Origin: a virus
Length of the DNA stretch: 64,000 bases
Strand: one strand, 5' to 3'
IMG/VR virus record: IMGVR_UViG_3300040801_002290
Location: 1-64,000 of that record
A model generated the notes under the pieces. The model saw only the letters and a list, made by a program, of their open reading frames with translations, searched no databases and was not told the origin of the DNA. Positions 44,739 through 51,863 of this stretch are shown here, in pieces (positions within the stretch are counted from its first letter, which is position 1; each line of letters begins with the position of its first letter). The translations under genes and the position numbers were made by a program.

Positions 44739-44767
44739 ATTATAACCTATACAAGTCTGGGAGTCAA
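44739..44767 (-). promoter_or_regulatory. Sigma-70-like promoter, leaderless start
   Basis: TTGACT (44762-44767), 17 nt, TATAAT (44739-44744) on the minus strand; ATG begins 7 nt further on. Confidence 0.78.
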
Positions 44768-45306
44768 TCTATTGAATCATATATTTCCTTTACGTGGCGA
44801 GAAAAGCGACGTTTCTTTAGTGTTTCTCTGTCGTCTTCTTCGAAACCACGAAAGTCATGTATACCGTCCTTCATACCTGACAAGTACTTCTCATTGTTTA
44901 CTAGGTACTTCTCAGGAAGTTTCCTTTCTTCCCCCATTCCAAATTCCCTTAGCAACACAGCTAGAGGTTTGGAATAAATAATTGTTTCGTACCTCTCCGG
45001 AGACAGCACCCTAAACCGGGCTGCCAGATTAAACGCATCTTCCACGGACTCGTATAGCTTGGTCGCATCTTCATCGTCATACATTCGAAAAACAACTTGT
45101 CCTCTGTAATTGGAGAGGTTGGCAATTCCCCGCGAAAGAAAACACCCGAAGAAATAGCCCAGGCTATAGTCGGAGTTTACATATATTCTTAGCCAGGAGT
45201 TTCCATTAATAATAAACCCATCCCTGACTTCCTTGGCCCGCTTAACATAGTGAGCCATGTTTATAGTGAAGCCTTTCTTATCAGAAGTGATAAAGTCTAG
45301 CGCCAT
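44764..45306 (-). CDS. Possible degenerate LAGLIDADG-fold protein
   Basis: It has 180 residues. YSLGYFFGCFLSRGIANL and YLSGMKDGIHDFRGFE are spaced like the first helix and second region of LAGLIDADG endonucleases or intein nucleases, but the acidic catalytic residues are not in the normal place. It may be a domesticated or decaying nuclease. It overlaps the IMPDH-like gene by 26 nt; an internal start at 45258 is possible. Confidence 0.55.
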   Translation of the reverse strand: MALDFITSDKKGFTINMAHYVKRAKEVRDGFIINGNSWLRIYVNSDYSLGYFFGCFLSRGIANLSNYRGQVVFRMYDDEDATKLYESVEDAFNLAARFRVLSPERYETIIYSKPLAVLLREFGMGEERKLPEKYLVNNEKYLSGMKDGIHDFRGFEEDDRETLKKRRFSRHVKEIYDSID

Positions 45307-46300
45307 TCTCTATCACCGTATGGGGAGTAACTTTCAAAAATTCCTTCTTCTGCCAAAACTCTTCAAGGTCGTGAGAGTCGGAATAAGACATCGCGCTGGT
45401 TAATCCGTCTTTCAACTCGGTCATAATATCAGCTATAGTCTTTCCCTCATAAGGTATGAACCCAGAGTCTCCCTCAATGTAGCTTTGTACTCCTTTTTCC
45501 TCAGGGGAAGCCATACCACGGTAGGGCTTATACCACTTACCATCGTGCTTAACTTCTCTCCAAGGTGTTTCTTTAGCGGAGGCAAAAATCTTACCCATCA
45601 TAACTAGGTCAGAGCCGAGAGCTACGGCTTTAACAAAATCAGCTACACTTTTTACTCCACCGTCAGAAATGACAGGTTTTCTAGATAGATTTTTGGTCTC
45701 ATCAATCAACCAAGCCTGTGGCGCACCCACACCGGTAGTGACTCTGGTAGTACACCCAGTTCCGCTGCCAATACCAATCTTAAAAGCTATTTGACCAAGT
45801 AAGTCTCTTCTGAGAACTGCACCCGGATTACCAAAATTTCCCACAATAAGTGTAGGGAGAGGGGTAATATAGTCCCCTCCCCACTGAATATCCCTGATTA
45901 TAGCTCCGTTTGCTATATCAATAGAAACGACAGCCTTCTCTGGAAGAGACATAAGCTCTTCCTTATAGAGTTCAAATTCTGTTAGGCTCACAGCTATTCC
46001 ACACTGAATTCCTAAAGTAGAAAGAGACTGAACTGCCTTTAGCCTATCAGAAAAAGAAGTTGACCTACTAAAAATGTGCAACGAGCCAGCCTCAGCCATC
46101 GCGTTAGCAAAGCTATATACGATTGACCTAGAATTTTCACTCTCGGTGTCAAACAAAGACATGCTAGCGGAAATAGCTGGAAGAGAGAAGTTTAGATAGT
46201 TGTAAAGTTTAGAGGACACATCTACCTCAGTCCTAGACTTAACCGAAGAATAAGCTTTGGGCTTAATAAGAATATCGTCAAAGGTGTAAGTTTCGGTCAT
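45281..46300 (-). CDS. IMP dehydrogenase / GMP reductase family enzyme
   Basis: It has 339 residues with FDDILIKP at the start, the catalytic loop IGIGSGTGCTTRVTTGVGAPQ (Cys in CTTR), the phosphate loop SDGGVKSVADF and LVMMGKIFASA, and the flap-like YRGMAS. The family adjusts the guanine/adenine balance; length and the absence of a CBS domain favour GMP reductase-like or short IMPDH. It suits the nucleotide-scavenging theme of this phage. Confidence 0.88.
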   Translation of the reverse strand: MTETYTFDDILIKPKAYSSVKSRTEVDVSSKLYNYLNFSLPAISASMSLFDTESENSRSIVYSFANAMAEAGSLHIFSRSTSFSDRLKAVQSLSTLGIQCGIAVSLTEFELYKEELMSLPEKAVVSIDIANGAIIRDIQWGGDYITPLPTLIVGNFGNPGAVLRRDLLGQIAFKIGIGSGTGCTTRVTTGVGAPQAWLIDETKNLSRKPVISDGGVKSVADFVKAVALGSDLVMMGKIFASAKETPWREVKHDGKWYKPYRGMASPEEKGVQSYIEGDSGFIPYEGKTIADIMTELKDGLTSAMSYSDSHDLEEFWQKKEFLKVTPHTVIENGARLYHF

Positions 46301-47376
46301 TAGTTTATTTCCTCCCCGGTTTCTCTCTTTGCGTACGCAGGGTTAATGACCTTAAGAAATAGGCGTCTGCCGTCTTTGGTGAACCTCATAGTTTCTGGCC
46401 TGACGACAATACCCTCCTTTATGTGAAGCTCTTTACCGGAAATTTGCTCATTGCCCCTGCACATCTCTTCAAGAATGACATCCTTCAACTTTCCCAGGTG
46501 AAGAATTGGAACCCAAAGCTCCATTAGGTAAGCCGGTATGCTGGGACCTTCTCCTGAGAAGTCAAGACTGTTTCCGCTGTACCTAGCGTCAAATACAATA
46601 AGCTCGGGCTCCTTGAACCCATATGTCCAGTTTCCGCCCTGGACTGGAACTACTTCACCGAAAACCTGTACAGTTTCTACTTCCCCGGTGTAAGACTTTA
46701 TTTCCCTCTGAAAAGCCTTCATTCTCTCTCTAATATCAATCTTATTACCGGCACGCCAGTAAGCGTTTGTATCAGACTCCTTAATCATGAGGTGCTTGTC
46801 GAAAAGACCCTTAGAGGTTACAAAGAAGTCCCCCTGAGAAGTAAGAGTGTACGCCGCCTGAGAGCCGTGAATCTTTTCCGTAATCACTACCCTGTCCTCA
46901 GGTACAAACTCGTCTCTATAAACCGAGAATTGCTCTACATCATGCTTAGAGTAGCTTCCACCAGGAATCGGAGCAACCTGTCCCGCCAACTCAATGGGAA
47001 CAGGAGGCTCGTACTTTGTAACACCAAAAATACCTGAGTAGTCAACGTTTGACTGAACAACCATAGCTGGAGACTTTGGGTTTAACACTGCAAAAGCATC
47101 TCGTGGGTGCATGAGAATACCCATGGACAATTCGCCACGAAGCCTAACGGACTTTACCCTGTTACCTTCTGAACCAGCTAGATAAGCCTGATACTTTTCC
47201 TTTAAAGCCCCGGAAAGAAGGGACTTCTCTGGGATAACAAAAGCTCCTTCTCCTGGTCTGTATTCTCCCTTTCTTACAACAAATTGGTAGTTCCCTGCGC
47301 GAGCAATTTCCAACGAATCCGCGTTTGGGTGTGGAAAAAGCTCAACTTGCCTATAAAATACTCCCCATTCAGCCAT
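46300..47376 (-). CDS. RNA ligase, DraRnl/Rnl5-like
   Basis: It has 358 residues. The N-terminal OB-like module (MAEWGVFYRQVELFPHPNADSLEI) precedes the ligase core, as in Deinococcus DraRnl. Motif I is ITEKIHGSQ (AMP-accepting lysine at about residue 150), then VFGEVVPVQGG (III), EGIVVRPE (IV) and FLKVINPAY (V). DraRnl-type ligases seal nicks with a 3'-OH RNA strand. It overlaps the IMPDH-like gene's start by one base. Confidence 0.85.
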   Translation of the reverse strand: MAEWGVFYRQVELFPHPNADSLEIARAGNYQFVVRKGEYRPGEGAFVIPEKSLLSGALKEKYQAYLAGSEGNRVKSVRLRGELSMGILMHPRDAFAVLNPKSPAMVVQSNVDYSGIFGVTKYEPPVPIELAGQVAPIPGGSYSKHDVEQFSVYRDEFVPEDRVVITEKIHGSQAAYTLTSQGDFFVTSKGLFDKHLMIKESDTNAYWRAGNKIDIRERMKAFQREIKSYTGEVETVQVFGEVVPVQGGNWTYGFKEPELIVFDARYSGNSLDFSGEGPSIPAYLMELWVPILHLGKLKDVILEEMCRGNEQISGKELHIKEGIVVRPETMRFTKDGRRLFLKVINPAYAKRETGEEIN

Positions 47377-47389
47377 AATCAGTTACCTT

Positions 47390-48307
47390 TCATAGATGCT
47401 TCCAAACTAGCCACTCAAGATGTTCCCATTCAATCTGTTTGTGAGATAGAAGGTGTGACAAGTCTGCTAGTAATTCTTTGTTTCCTTTTCCTGACCTAAT
47501 GTAAACGGACTTAAGGTAGTTATATACACCAATCGTGGTTCCCACTACGTTGGCTTCCTTCTTGACAGATGAGATTGTCTCCAAAGCTGCTTTAATGTCT
47601 CTGTCAAGGAATGCCTTTGGAAGATTCTCATCAACCTCATCGGTAGCTACAGACTTAAGAACGGATTTAAAGATTTCTGAGGAGATAAATCCATCCTCAT
47701 CTGCGGAGGCAACAAGCTTTTCCATAAGAGAATAAACCTGTCTAAGAGAGCCCTCACTCTGGTAGACAACGGACCAAAAGTCAGCCATATTCTCAACTGT
47801 TAGATTGAACTTGGTCATTACCCGCTTTACCGCGATACCAATATCTTCTTTAGTTGCGGCGTCGGTTTCGTAAACAACACACCTACTACGGATGGTTGGA
47901 AGAATTTTCTTGGCTTCCGTAGTAAGAAGAATGAAATAGGTGTTTTCCTTAGCGTCTTCCAGAGTCTTTAGAAGAGCAGACTGAGCCTGCTTACTAAGAC
48001 CATGTACCTCATCAAGAATAAACACTTTATTCTGAGAGAATAGAGAAGACATGTACGCAGAGTCAACGATTTCTCTCATGCGGTCAACCCCGCCGTCGGA
48101 ACCGCAGTCTATCTCGTATACCTCCGCGTCAAGCTCAGAGGCAATAATTTTTGCGATAGTTGTTTTACCTGAGCCGAACTGCCCAGTAATCATAATAGAT
48201 TGACTGAGAGTACCAGACTCAAGTTGCTTCCTTAAAGGACGAACAATGTGTAGGTTTCCTATCACTTCGTCCAGCTTTGTTGGTCTCATAGCTTCTGCTA
48301 GGTTCAT
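47390..48307 (-). CDS. Clamp-loader ATPase (DnaX/RFC-like)
   Basis: It has 305 residues from ATG 48305-48307 (SD AGGAG). Walker A ITGQFGSGKTTIAK, Walker B VFILDEVHGLS and the sensor/SRC region TIRSRCVVYE are canonical AAA+ clamp-loader features. It loads the sliding clamp for DNA polymerase. A CTCAT promoter lies directly upstream. No clamp or polymerase gene is in this window. Confidence 0.9.
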   Translation of the reverse strand: MNLAEAMRPTKLDEVIGNLHIVRPLRKQLESGTLSQSIMITGQFGSGKTTIAKIIASELDAEVYEIDCGSDGGVDRMREIVDSAYMSSLFSQNKVFILDEVHGLSKQAQSALLKTLEDAKENTYFILLTTEAKKILPTIRSRCVVYETDAATKEDIGIAVKRVMTKFNLTVENMADFWSVVYQSEGSLRQVYSLMEKLVASADEDGFISSEIFKSVLKSVATDEVDENLPKAFLDRDIKAALETISSVKKEANVVGTTIGVYNYLKSVYIRSGKGNKELLADLSHLLSHKQIEWEHLEWLVWKHL

Positions 48308-48325
48308 AGACACTCCTATGGAGAT

Positions 48326-48357
48326 ATTCTACGACCTATTCATGTGAGAAGTGTGAG
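48326..48357 (-). promoter_or_regulatory. CTCAT-class promoter of the clamp-loader gene
   Basis: The minus strand reads CTCACACTTCTCAC, 12 nt, TAGAAT. It directly follows the TAA of the upstream gene. Confidence 0.8.
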
Positions 48358-48744
48358 TTACTTACTGTAGGCGTCTGCCTCGTACCCCTTGGAGTACCAG
48401 TCGTCCCCTGGGTCTGGGATAGTATATTCTCCCAAATCTGGGACTGTAAAGGACCCGGTTTCTCTTTGCTCTGGGGACGGAACGAAGAATGCTCTCACAA
48501 ACTCGCTATTCTCTTTATAAAACTCAAGCCACCACTCTGCTTCTTCTTTGTTGTCAACAGGGTGATACAACCTACCAGGTATGGAAGGGTACCAAAAAAT
48601 AGTGGTCAAATCTATCATTCCGTAGGTTCCAAACTTTCTCTCCCCATCTAATTTTGGGGCTAGAAGTTGTTCCTTGTTCCCATAACGGTATTCTATTCTC
48701 TGTAAAACACCTAGGATAAATGGTCTAGTTTGAGTTTGACTCAC
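48358..48744 (-). CDS. Hypothetical protein, paralogue A
   Basis: It has 128 residues. LLAPKLDGERKFGTYG and GRLYHPVDNKEEAEWWLEFYKE are repeated in the next gene upstream, so the two arose by duplication. The C-terminus is Pro/Asp-rich. Function is unknown. Confidence 0.8.
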   Translation of the reverse strand: MSQTQTRPFILGVLQRIEYRYGNKEQLLAPKLDGERKFGTYGMIDLTTIFWYPSIPGRLYHPVDNKEEAEWWLEFYKENSEFVRAFFVPSPEQRETGSFTVPDLGEYTIPDPGDDWYSKGYEADAYSK

Positions 48745-49040
48745 AATTCACCTACCGGAACAAACCACGCGGAGTCGTAAAGGGCTTTGGGTTCGTAGTG
48801 CCTTGCGACTGTTTTGCTGCGATAAAACTCTAGCCAGTAAGTTGCCTCTTCCGGACTATCTACTGGGTGGTAAAGTCTACCCTGATTTCTTGGTTTTAGA
48901 TTGCTTTGATGCTGAGACTCAAGAGCAAGGCGGTAGGTATAAACGATGGTTCCAAACTCCCCCATTTTTACTTCGCCATCTCTTTTGGGAGCTACTCTAT
49001 GGTCTCTGTCTAAATTGCCAGCAGGGTACTTTCTTATCAT
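48741..49040 (-). CDS. Hypothetical protein, paralogue B
   Basis: It has 99 residues. RVAPKRDGEVKMGEFG and GRLYHPVDSPEEATYWLEFYRS mirror paralogue A. The shared GRLYHPVD...EEA-x-x-WLEFY core is probably a small alpha/beta domain. Start and stop overlap both neighbours. Confidence 0.8.
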   Translation of the reverse strand: MIRKYPAGNLDRDHRVAPKRDGEVKMGEFGTIVYTYRLALESQHQSNLKPRNQGRLYHPVDSPEEATYWLEFYRSKTVARHYEPKALYDSAWFVPVGEL

Positions 49041-49234
49041 TTTTTCTTGTACTCTCTATAGATGCCGACTAGTATTGCTACACCGCCGCTTAAGAAAATG
49101 GAAAGGAAGATTGAGGAGATGTAACTGTTGATGAAGCAGTGGAAAACTCCTACGAAAAGTAAAAGGGTACCGAGTACCCAGAAATATATGCTTTGACGAG
49201 TTGACCACCCATATAAGTATTTTAAGAAGCCCAT
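49037..49234 (-). CDS. Small membrane protein, 65 residues
   Basis: MGFLKYLYGWSTRQSIYFWVLGTLLLFVGVFHCF, then a second helix (SIFLSIFLSGGVAILVGIY) and a basic end (REYKKK). Two-helix membrane protein of unknown role. Confidence 0.78.
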   Translation of the reverse strand: MGFLKYLYGWSTRQSIYFWVLGTLLLFVGVFHCFINSYISSIFLSIFLSGGVAILVGIYREYKKK

Positions 49235-49257
49235 TGTCTTACCTCCCCAAAAGAAAT

Positions 49258-49279
49258 AGAGCGCCCTCTCGGACGCTCT
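49258..49279 (-). terminator. Terminator after the exported protein
   Basis: AGAGCG and CGCTCT form a stem on the minus strand, followed by ATTTCTTTT. Confidence 0.75.
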
Positions 49280-49314
49280 AATTATAGCATAATTCCTAGG
49301 AATTACTCAGGTGC

Positions 49315-49794
49315 TTACCACCAACCGAAAGGTAGTAGGGGGGCCTGCTGATAGCGAAGACCGATTCCAAAAACAACATCCGGTAGGGTAGTGAATCCAG
49401 CGTAAGTAAGGGGAGCCCTAACTCCTGCGGAGGCTACTAGAGAGAAGTCGTTCTGCTCCTGGGGCACAACTAGGTCGAGCATAAGGCTTCCAGCCATCTG
49501 TCCAAGTACGAAGAATTCGCCGTCATAAACGGGGACGTGAACACGTAGAGAGGTGGTCAAATCGGCTCCGTCCATTTCAAGAACAAGTGCGCGGGCACCA
49601 ACAGAGACTTCTGTATCCCAAGCGAACGGAACAACAGAAACCCCTAGAAGCAACTCGCCTACGGACTCGACGGGAAGACCGTACTCGGCGGTAACTGCAA
49701 CGTCACCCTGGTAAATCCCCCCTACAGTAAAGCTCTGAGCCATACCGAAGGATACTGCTGCAAGAACTAGCAAACTAACAAAAACCTTCTTCAT
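49315..49794 (-). CDS. Exported beta-rich protein
   Basis: MKKVFVSLLVLAAVSFGMAQ is a signal peptide (cleavage near AQ-S). The mature part alternates strands (GGIYQGDVAVTAEYGLPV, VGARALVLEMDG) and ends PLLPFGWW. It resembles a small outer-membrane barrel, the second in this phage. A short hairpin (GGCGCAC/GTGTGCC) lies in its leader. Confidence 0.7.
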   Translation of the reverse strand: MKKVFVSLLVLAAVSFGMAQSFTVGGIYQGDVAVTAEYGLPVESVGELLLGVSVVPFAWDTEVSVGARALVLEMDGADLTTSLRVHVPVYDGEFFVLGQMAGSLMLDLVVPQEQNDFSLVASAGVRAPLTYAGFTTLPDVVFGIGLRYQQAPLLPFGWW

Positions 49795-49840
49795 ATTTTT
49801 CTCCTATTCTCTTTCGGCACACGGTTTTTGTGCGCCATAA

Positions 49841-50212
49841 TTAGCGAACTTCTATTTCCAATTCTTCTGGGGTGTTCAACTCTACCCCGATTGTAAGTAT
49901 ACCGTCTTCAAGGCTGGCTGTCAAGGTGTTTGGGTTAGAGTTTCTTGGAAGTGAGTACCTGTAGTTAAAGTCTCTACTGTCCTTCTTACCGAAGACTGAG
50001 ACAACCCTATTTACAAGCTTAACAGAGATTTCATCCTTCTTAAACCCAGGAATTTCTAAAGGTAAGGTTGCCTTATCCCCGCTAATTTCCCAGTAGTTCG
50101 TTACTCTGCTATTGCGAGAGTAAGAAGGGATGTCCCAATTAAATAGACTATCAAAGTAGCGGTCGAAGTTGTTTAGGGCATAATTTCTTGGTGAGTATCT
50201 AACTAGTGACAT
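49841..50212 (-). CDS. Hsp20-type small heat-shock protein
   Basis: It has 123 residues. The alpha-crystallin domain (TNYWEISGDKATLPLEIPGFKKDEISVKL ... LEDGILTIGV) with the AxLxxGxLxI motif is clear; the N-terminus has the MSLVRYSPRNY region and the C-terminus is short. It should bind unfolding proteins, perhaps capsid intermediates. A sigma-70 promoter and a leader hairpin precede it. Confidence 0.9.
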   Translation of the reverse strand: MSLVRYSPRNYALNNFDRYFDSLFNWDIPSYSRNSRVTNYWEISGDKATLPLEIPGFKKDEISVKLVNRVVSVFGKKDSRDFNYRYSLPRNSNPNTLTASLEDGILTIGVELNTPEELEIEVR

Positions 50213-50241
50213 ATTTCCTCCTTAGTGGTTATGACTTGAGT

Positions 50242-50266
50242 GCCTTAGACTAAGATTTTCTAAGGC
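50242..50266 (-). promoter_or_regulatory. Hairpin in the hsp20 leader
   Basis: GCCTTAGA and TCTAAGGC form a perfect 8-bp stem with a 9-nt loop in the hsp20 5' leader, about 30 nt before the AAGGAGG site. It could be an RNA thermometer or a transcript stabiliser. Confidence 0.5.
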
Positions 50267-50272
50267 GAGTAC

Positions 50273-50302
50273 ATTATACTAAAGAGGGAGTTTTCATGTC
50301 AA
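50273..50302 (-). promoter_or_regulatory. Sigma-70 promoter of hsp20
   Basis: TTGACA (50297-50302), 18 nt, TATAAT (50273-50278) on the minus strand. Confidence 0.85.
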
Positions 50303-50306
50303 TACC

Positions 50307-50609
50307 CTACTCATCAGAGAAGCCAGACCAACCAACATCCCTTGCCTGAAAAGGCTCTCTGTGAACCAGTATAGGAATTCCATTACGCTCTACTGACTCT
50401 ACAAGGAAATGCCTATTGGAGACAAACCAAACCTCCCCATTGTCATTGACAACAGAAAAATAAGCTTCTGAATTCATCTCCCCATTATCATGGACATCCA
50501 AAACCAGGTAAAGTATGTCTGGGTTTAAAAATGCTTCCTGAGGAGTCGGACCTTCAACTATATCGCTTCCTTTATATGTATTAGGTCTAACCCACAAATC
50601 ATAGTTCAT
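50307..50609 (-). CDS. Hypothetical protein, about 100 residues
   Basis: ATG 50607-50609 (MNYDLWVRPNTYKGSDIV) after AAGAAAGAG. Contains VVNDNGEVWFVSNRHFL, beta-rich. It overlaps the protease gene at an ATGA-type junction, so it could be its substrate or inhibitor. No homology is recognised. Confidence 0.75.
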   Translation of the reverse strand: MNYDLWVRPNTYKGSDIVEGPTPQEAFLNPDILYLVLDVHDNGEMNSEAYFSVVNDNGEVWFVSNRHFLVESVERNGIPILVHREPFQARDVGWSGFSDE

Positions 50610-51298
50610 ACAAGACTCTTTCTTTGCTGAATAGGAACGCAAGCCTCCCCGTAGTCCTTAATAAGAGCGTCCATATCGCTTATGGAGATAAAGGCATGTC
50701 CCTTCTTTCCCCAGTGCCTACCCCAACTGTTCTTGATTCTGAAAAGCCCCTTTTCCAGGTCAACACCGTTGATTACGTAAGCGTGTCCACCAGTGTTGGA
50801 GCCAGTTGCACGAATCAAGCCTTCTGCATCAGGATAGAACATGTCCTGCTTCCACCAAGTACCAACGATAACTGGACCTAGGGTTAGAATGGTTTGCGCT
50901 ACTTCGTCAGCGTTACTAGCCCACCTGTACTCTTTAATATGTCCCCACTCCTGCAAGACCTTCGCACCAGCACGTACGCTGGTACCATCGTATAGAGGGG
51001 TGGTACAGTCTCCAGGCCACGGGTCTAGCTTCTGAGCTTCACAATAAAGAACAGAAGTATCTATAGACGGTCTGTTCTTCTTGAAAATACTGGTTAACTG
51101 AGGGCCATCATTTAGCCAGTGAGCCCAAGAAAAAGCAACGCAGTGAGGGGTGTGACCCTGGTCTCCCCACCAACCCTCTGACCACCAAAATCTTTTGGTA
51201 GCGGTGGAGCGTCGAGAGACCAGCATTGGAGTTATGGGGTAAAGGCTGTCTCTGTCGTCCTCAACGTAAAGCCTCCCCATTGAATATTCTCTTGACAT
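50606..51298 (-). CDS. Papain-like (C1) cysteine protease
   Basis: It has 230 residues. DQGHTPHCVAFSWAHW provides the oxyanion Gln and catalytic Cys, GGHAYVINGVD the His, and IKNSWGRHWGKKG the Asn of the papain triad in correct order. There is no signal peptide or pro-region, so it probably acts in the host cytoplasm or virion. Phage papain-like enzymes are uncommon; a prohead or host protein could be the target. Confidence 0.88.
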   Translation of the reverse strand: MSREYSMGRLYVEDDRDSLYPITPMLVSRRSTATKRFWWSEGWWGDQGHTPHCVAFSWAHWLNDGPQLTSIFKKNRPSIDTSVLYCEAQKLDPWPGDCTTPLYDGTSVRAGAKVLQEWGHIKEYRWASNADEVAQTILTLGPVIVGTWWKQDMFYPDAEGLIRATGSNTGGHAYVINGVDLEKGLFRIKNSWGRHWGKKGHAFISISDMDALIKDYGEACVPIQQRKSLV

Positions 51299-51762
51299 TA
51301 TTCACCTCCCTGAGAGGAAAATAGAAATACTCCTGCTGGAATTCCAACTTCGGAGGTTATGGTGTAATTTCCCTCAAAGCTTCCTTCTAGGACTGAGCCC
51401 GTTAAACCAAGGGCAGTAATGTCTTCGCAGAAAACAATTAGGTCTACGCTTGCAGCAGTTTGAGTTCCACCAACAGAGCATGGTGCATCGTTGGTATCAA
51501 AAATCCAGTTTCCAGAAATGCTTCCACTTTCTGTCTGTGGAGCGAGATTCATATTCACTATAATTCTCTGATTTTCTTCATTGCCCGAAGCGTCGGTAAA
51601 GGAAAAGTAAATCGCCCCTACCCAATCTCCTTCTAGGAGGGTGGTCTCAACTACTGGTGGCGGGGGAAAAACTACATCTTCCTCTTCGTCTACCACGTCA
51701 GGTGGCCAACATGCCACCAAAAGAAGTGGTAAAATCGCAATTAAAAACAGCTTTTTTATCAT
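51298..51762 (-). CDS. Predicted lipoprotein
   Basis: MIKKLFLIAILPLLLVAC is a lipoprotein signal with lipobox LVAC, followed by a Pro/Asp/Glu-rich linker and a beta-rich domain of about 110 residues (LEGDWVGAIYFSFTD...) resembling small barrel lipoproteins. Probably a host-surface protein. Confidence 0.8.
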   Translation of the reverse strand: MIKKLFLIAILPLLLVACWPPDVVDEEEDVVFPPPPVVETTLLEGDWVGAIYFSFTDASGNEENQRIIVNMNLAPQTESGSISGNWIFDTNDAPCSVGGTQTAASVDLIVFCEDITALGLTGSVLEGSFEGNYTITSEVGIPAGVFLFSSQGGE

Positions 51763-51779
51763 ATGTCTCCTTAAAATAG

Positions 51780-51805
51780 AGGGGCGAAGATATAACTACG
51801 CCCCT
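51780..51805 (-). terminator. Terminator after the Cys-rich peptide gene
   Basis: AGGGGCG and CGCCCCT form a 7-bp stem with a 12-nt loop on the minus strand, followed by CTATTTTAA. Confidence 0.8.
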
Positions 51806-51810
51806 AATGA

Positions 51811-51852
51811 TTACTTACAACCGCACTTGCAACCGCATCCACATCCACACAT
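51811..51852 (-). CDS. 13-residue Cys-rich micropeptide
   Basis: ATG 51850-51852 is preceded by AGGAGGGTAGCT, one of the best ribosome binding sites in the window. The 13-residue product MCGCGCGCKCGCK has six Cys, five in C-G-C or C-K-C spacing, ending at TAA 51811-51813. This is metallothionein-like and would bind soft metals such as Zn, Cu or Cd if made. It lies 12 nt after the ribonucleotide reductase stop, in the same operon, and a terminator follows. Confidence 0.65.
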   Translation of the reverse strand: MCGCGCGCKCGCK

Positions 51853-51863
51853 AGCTACCCTCC

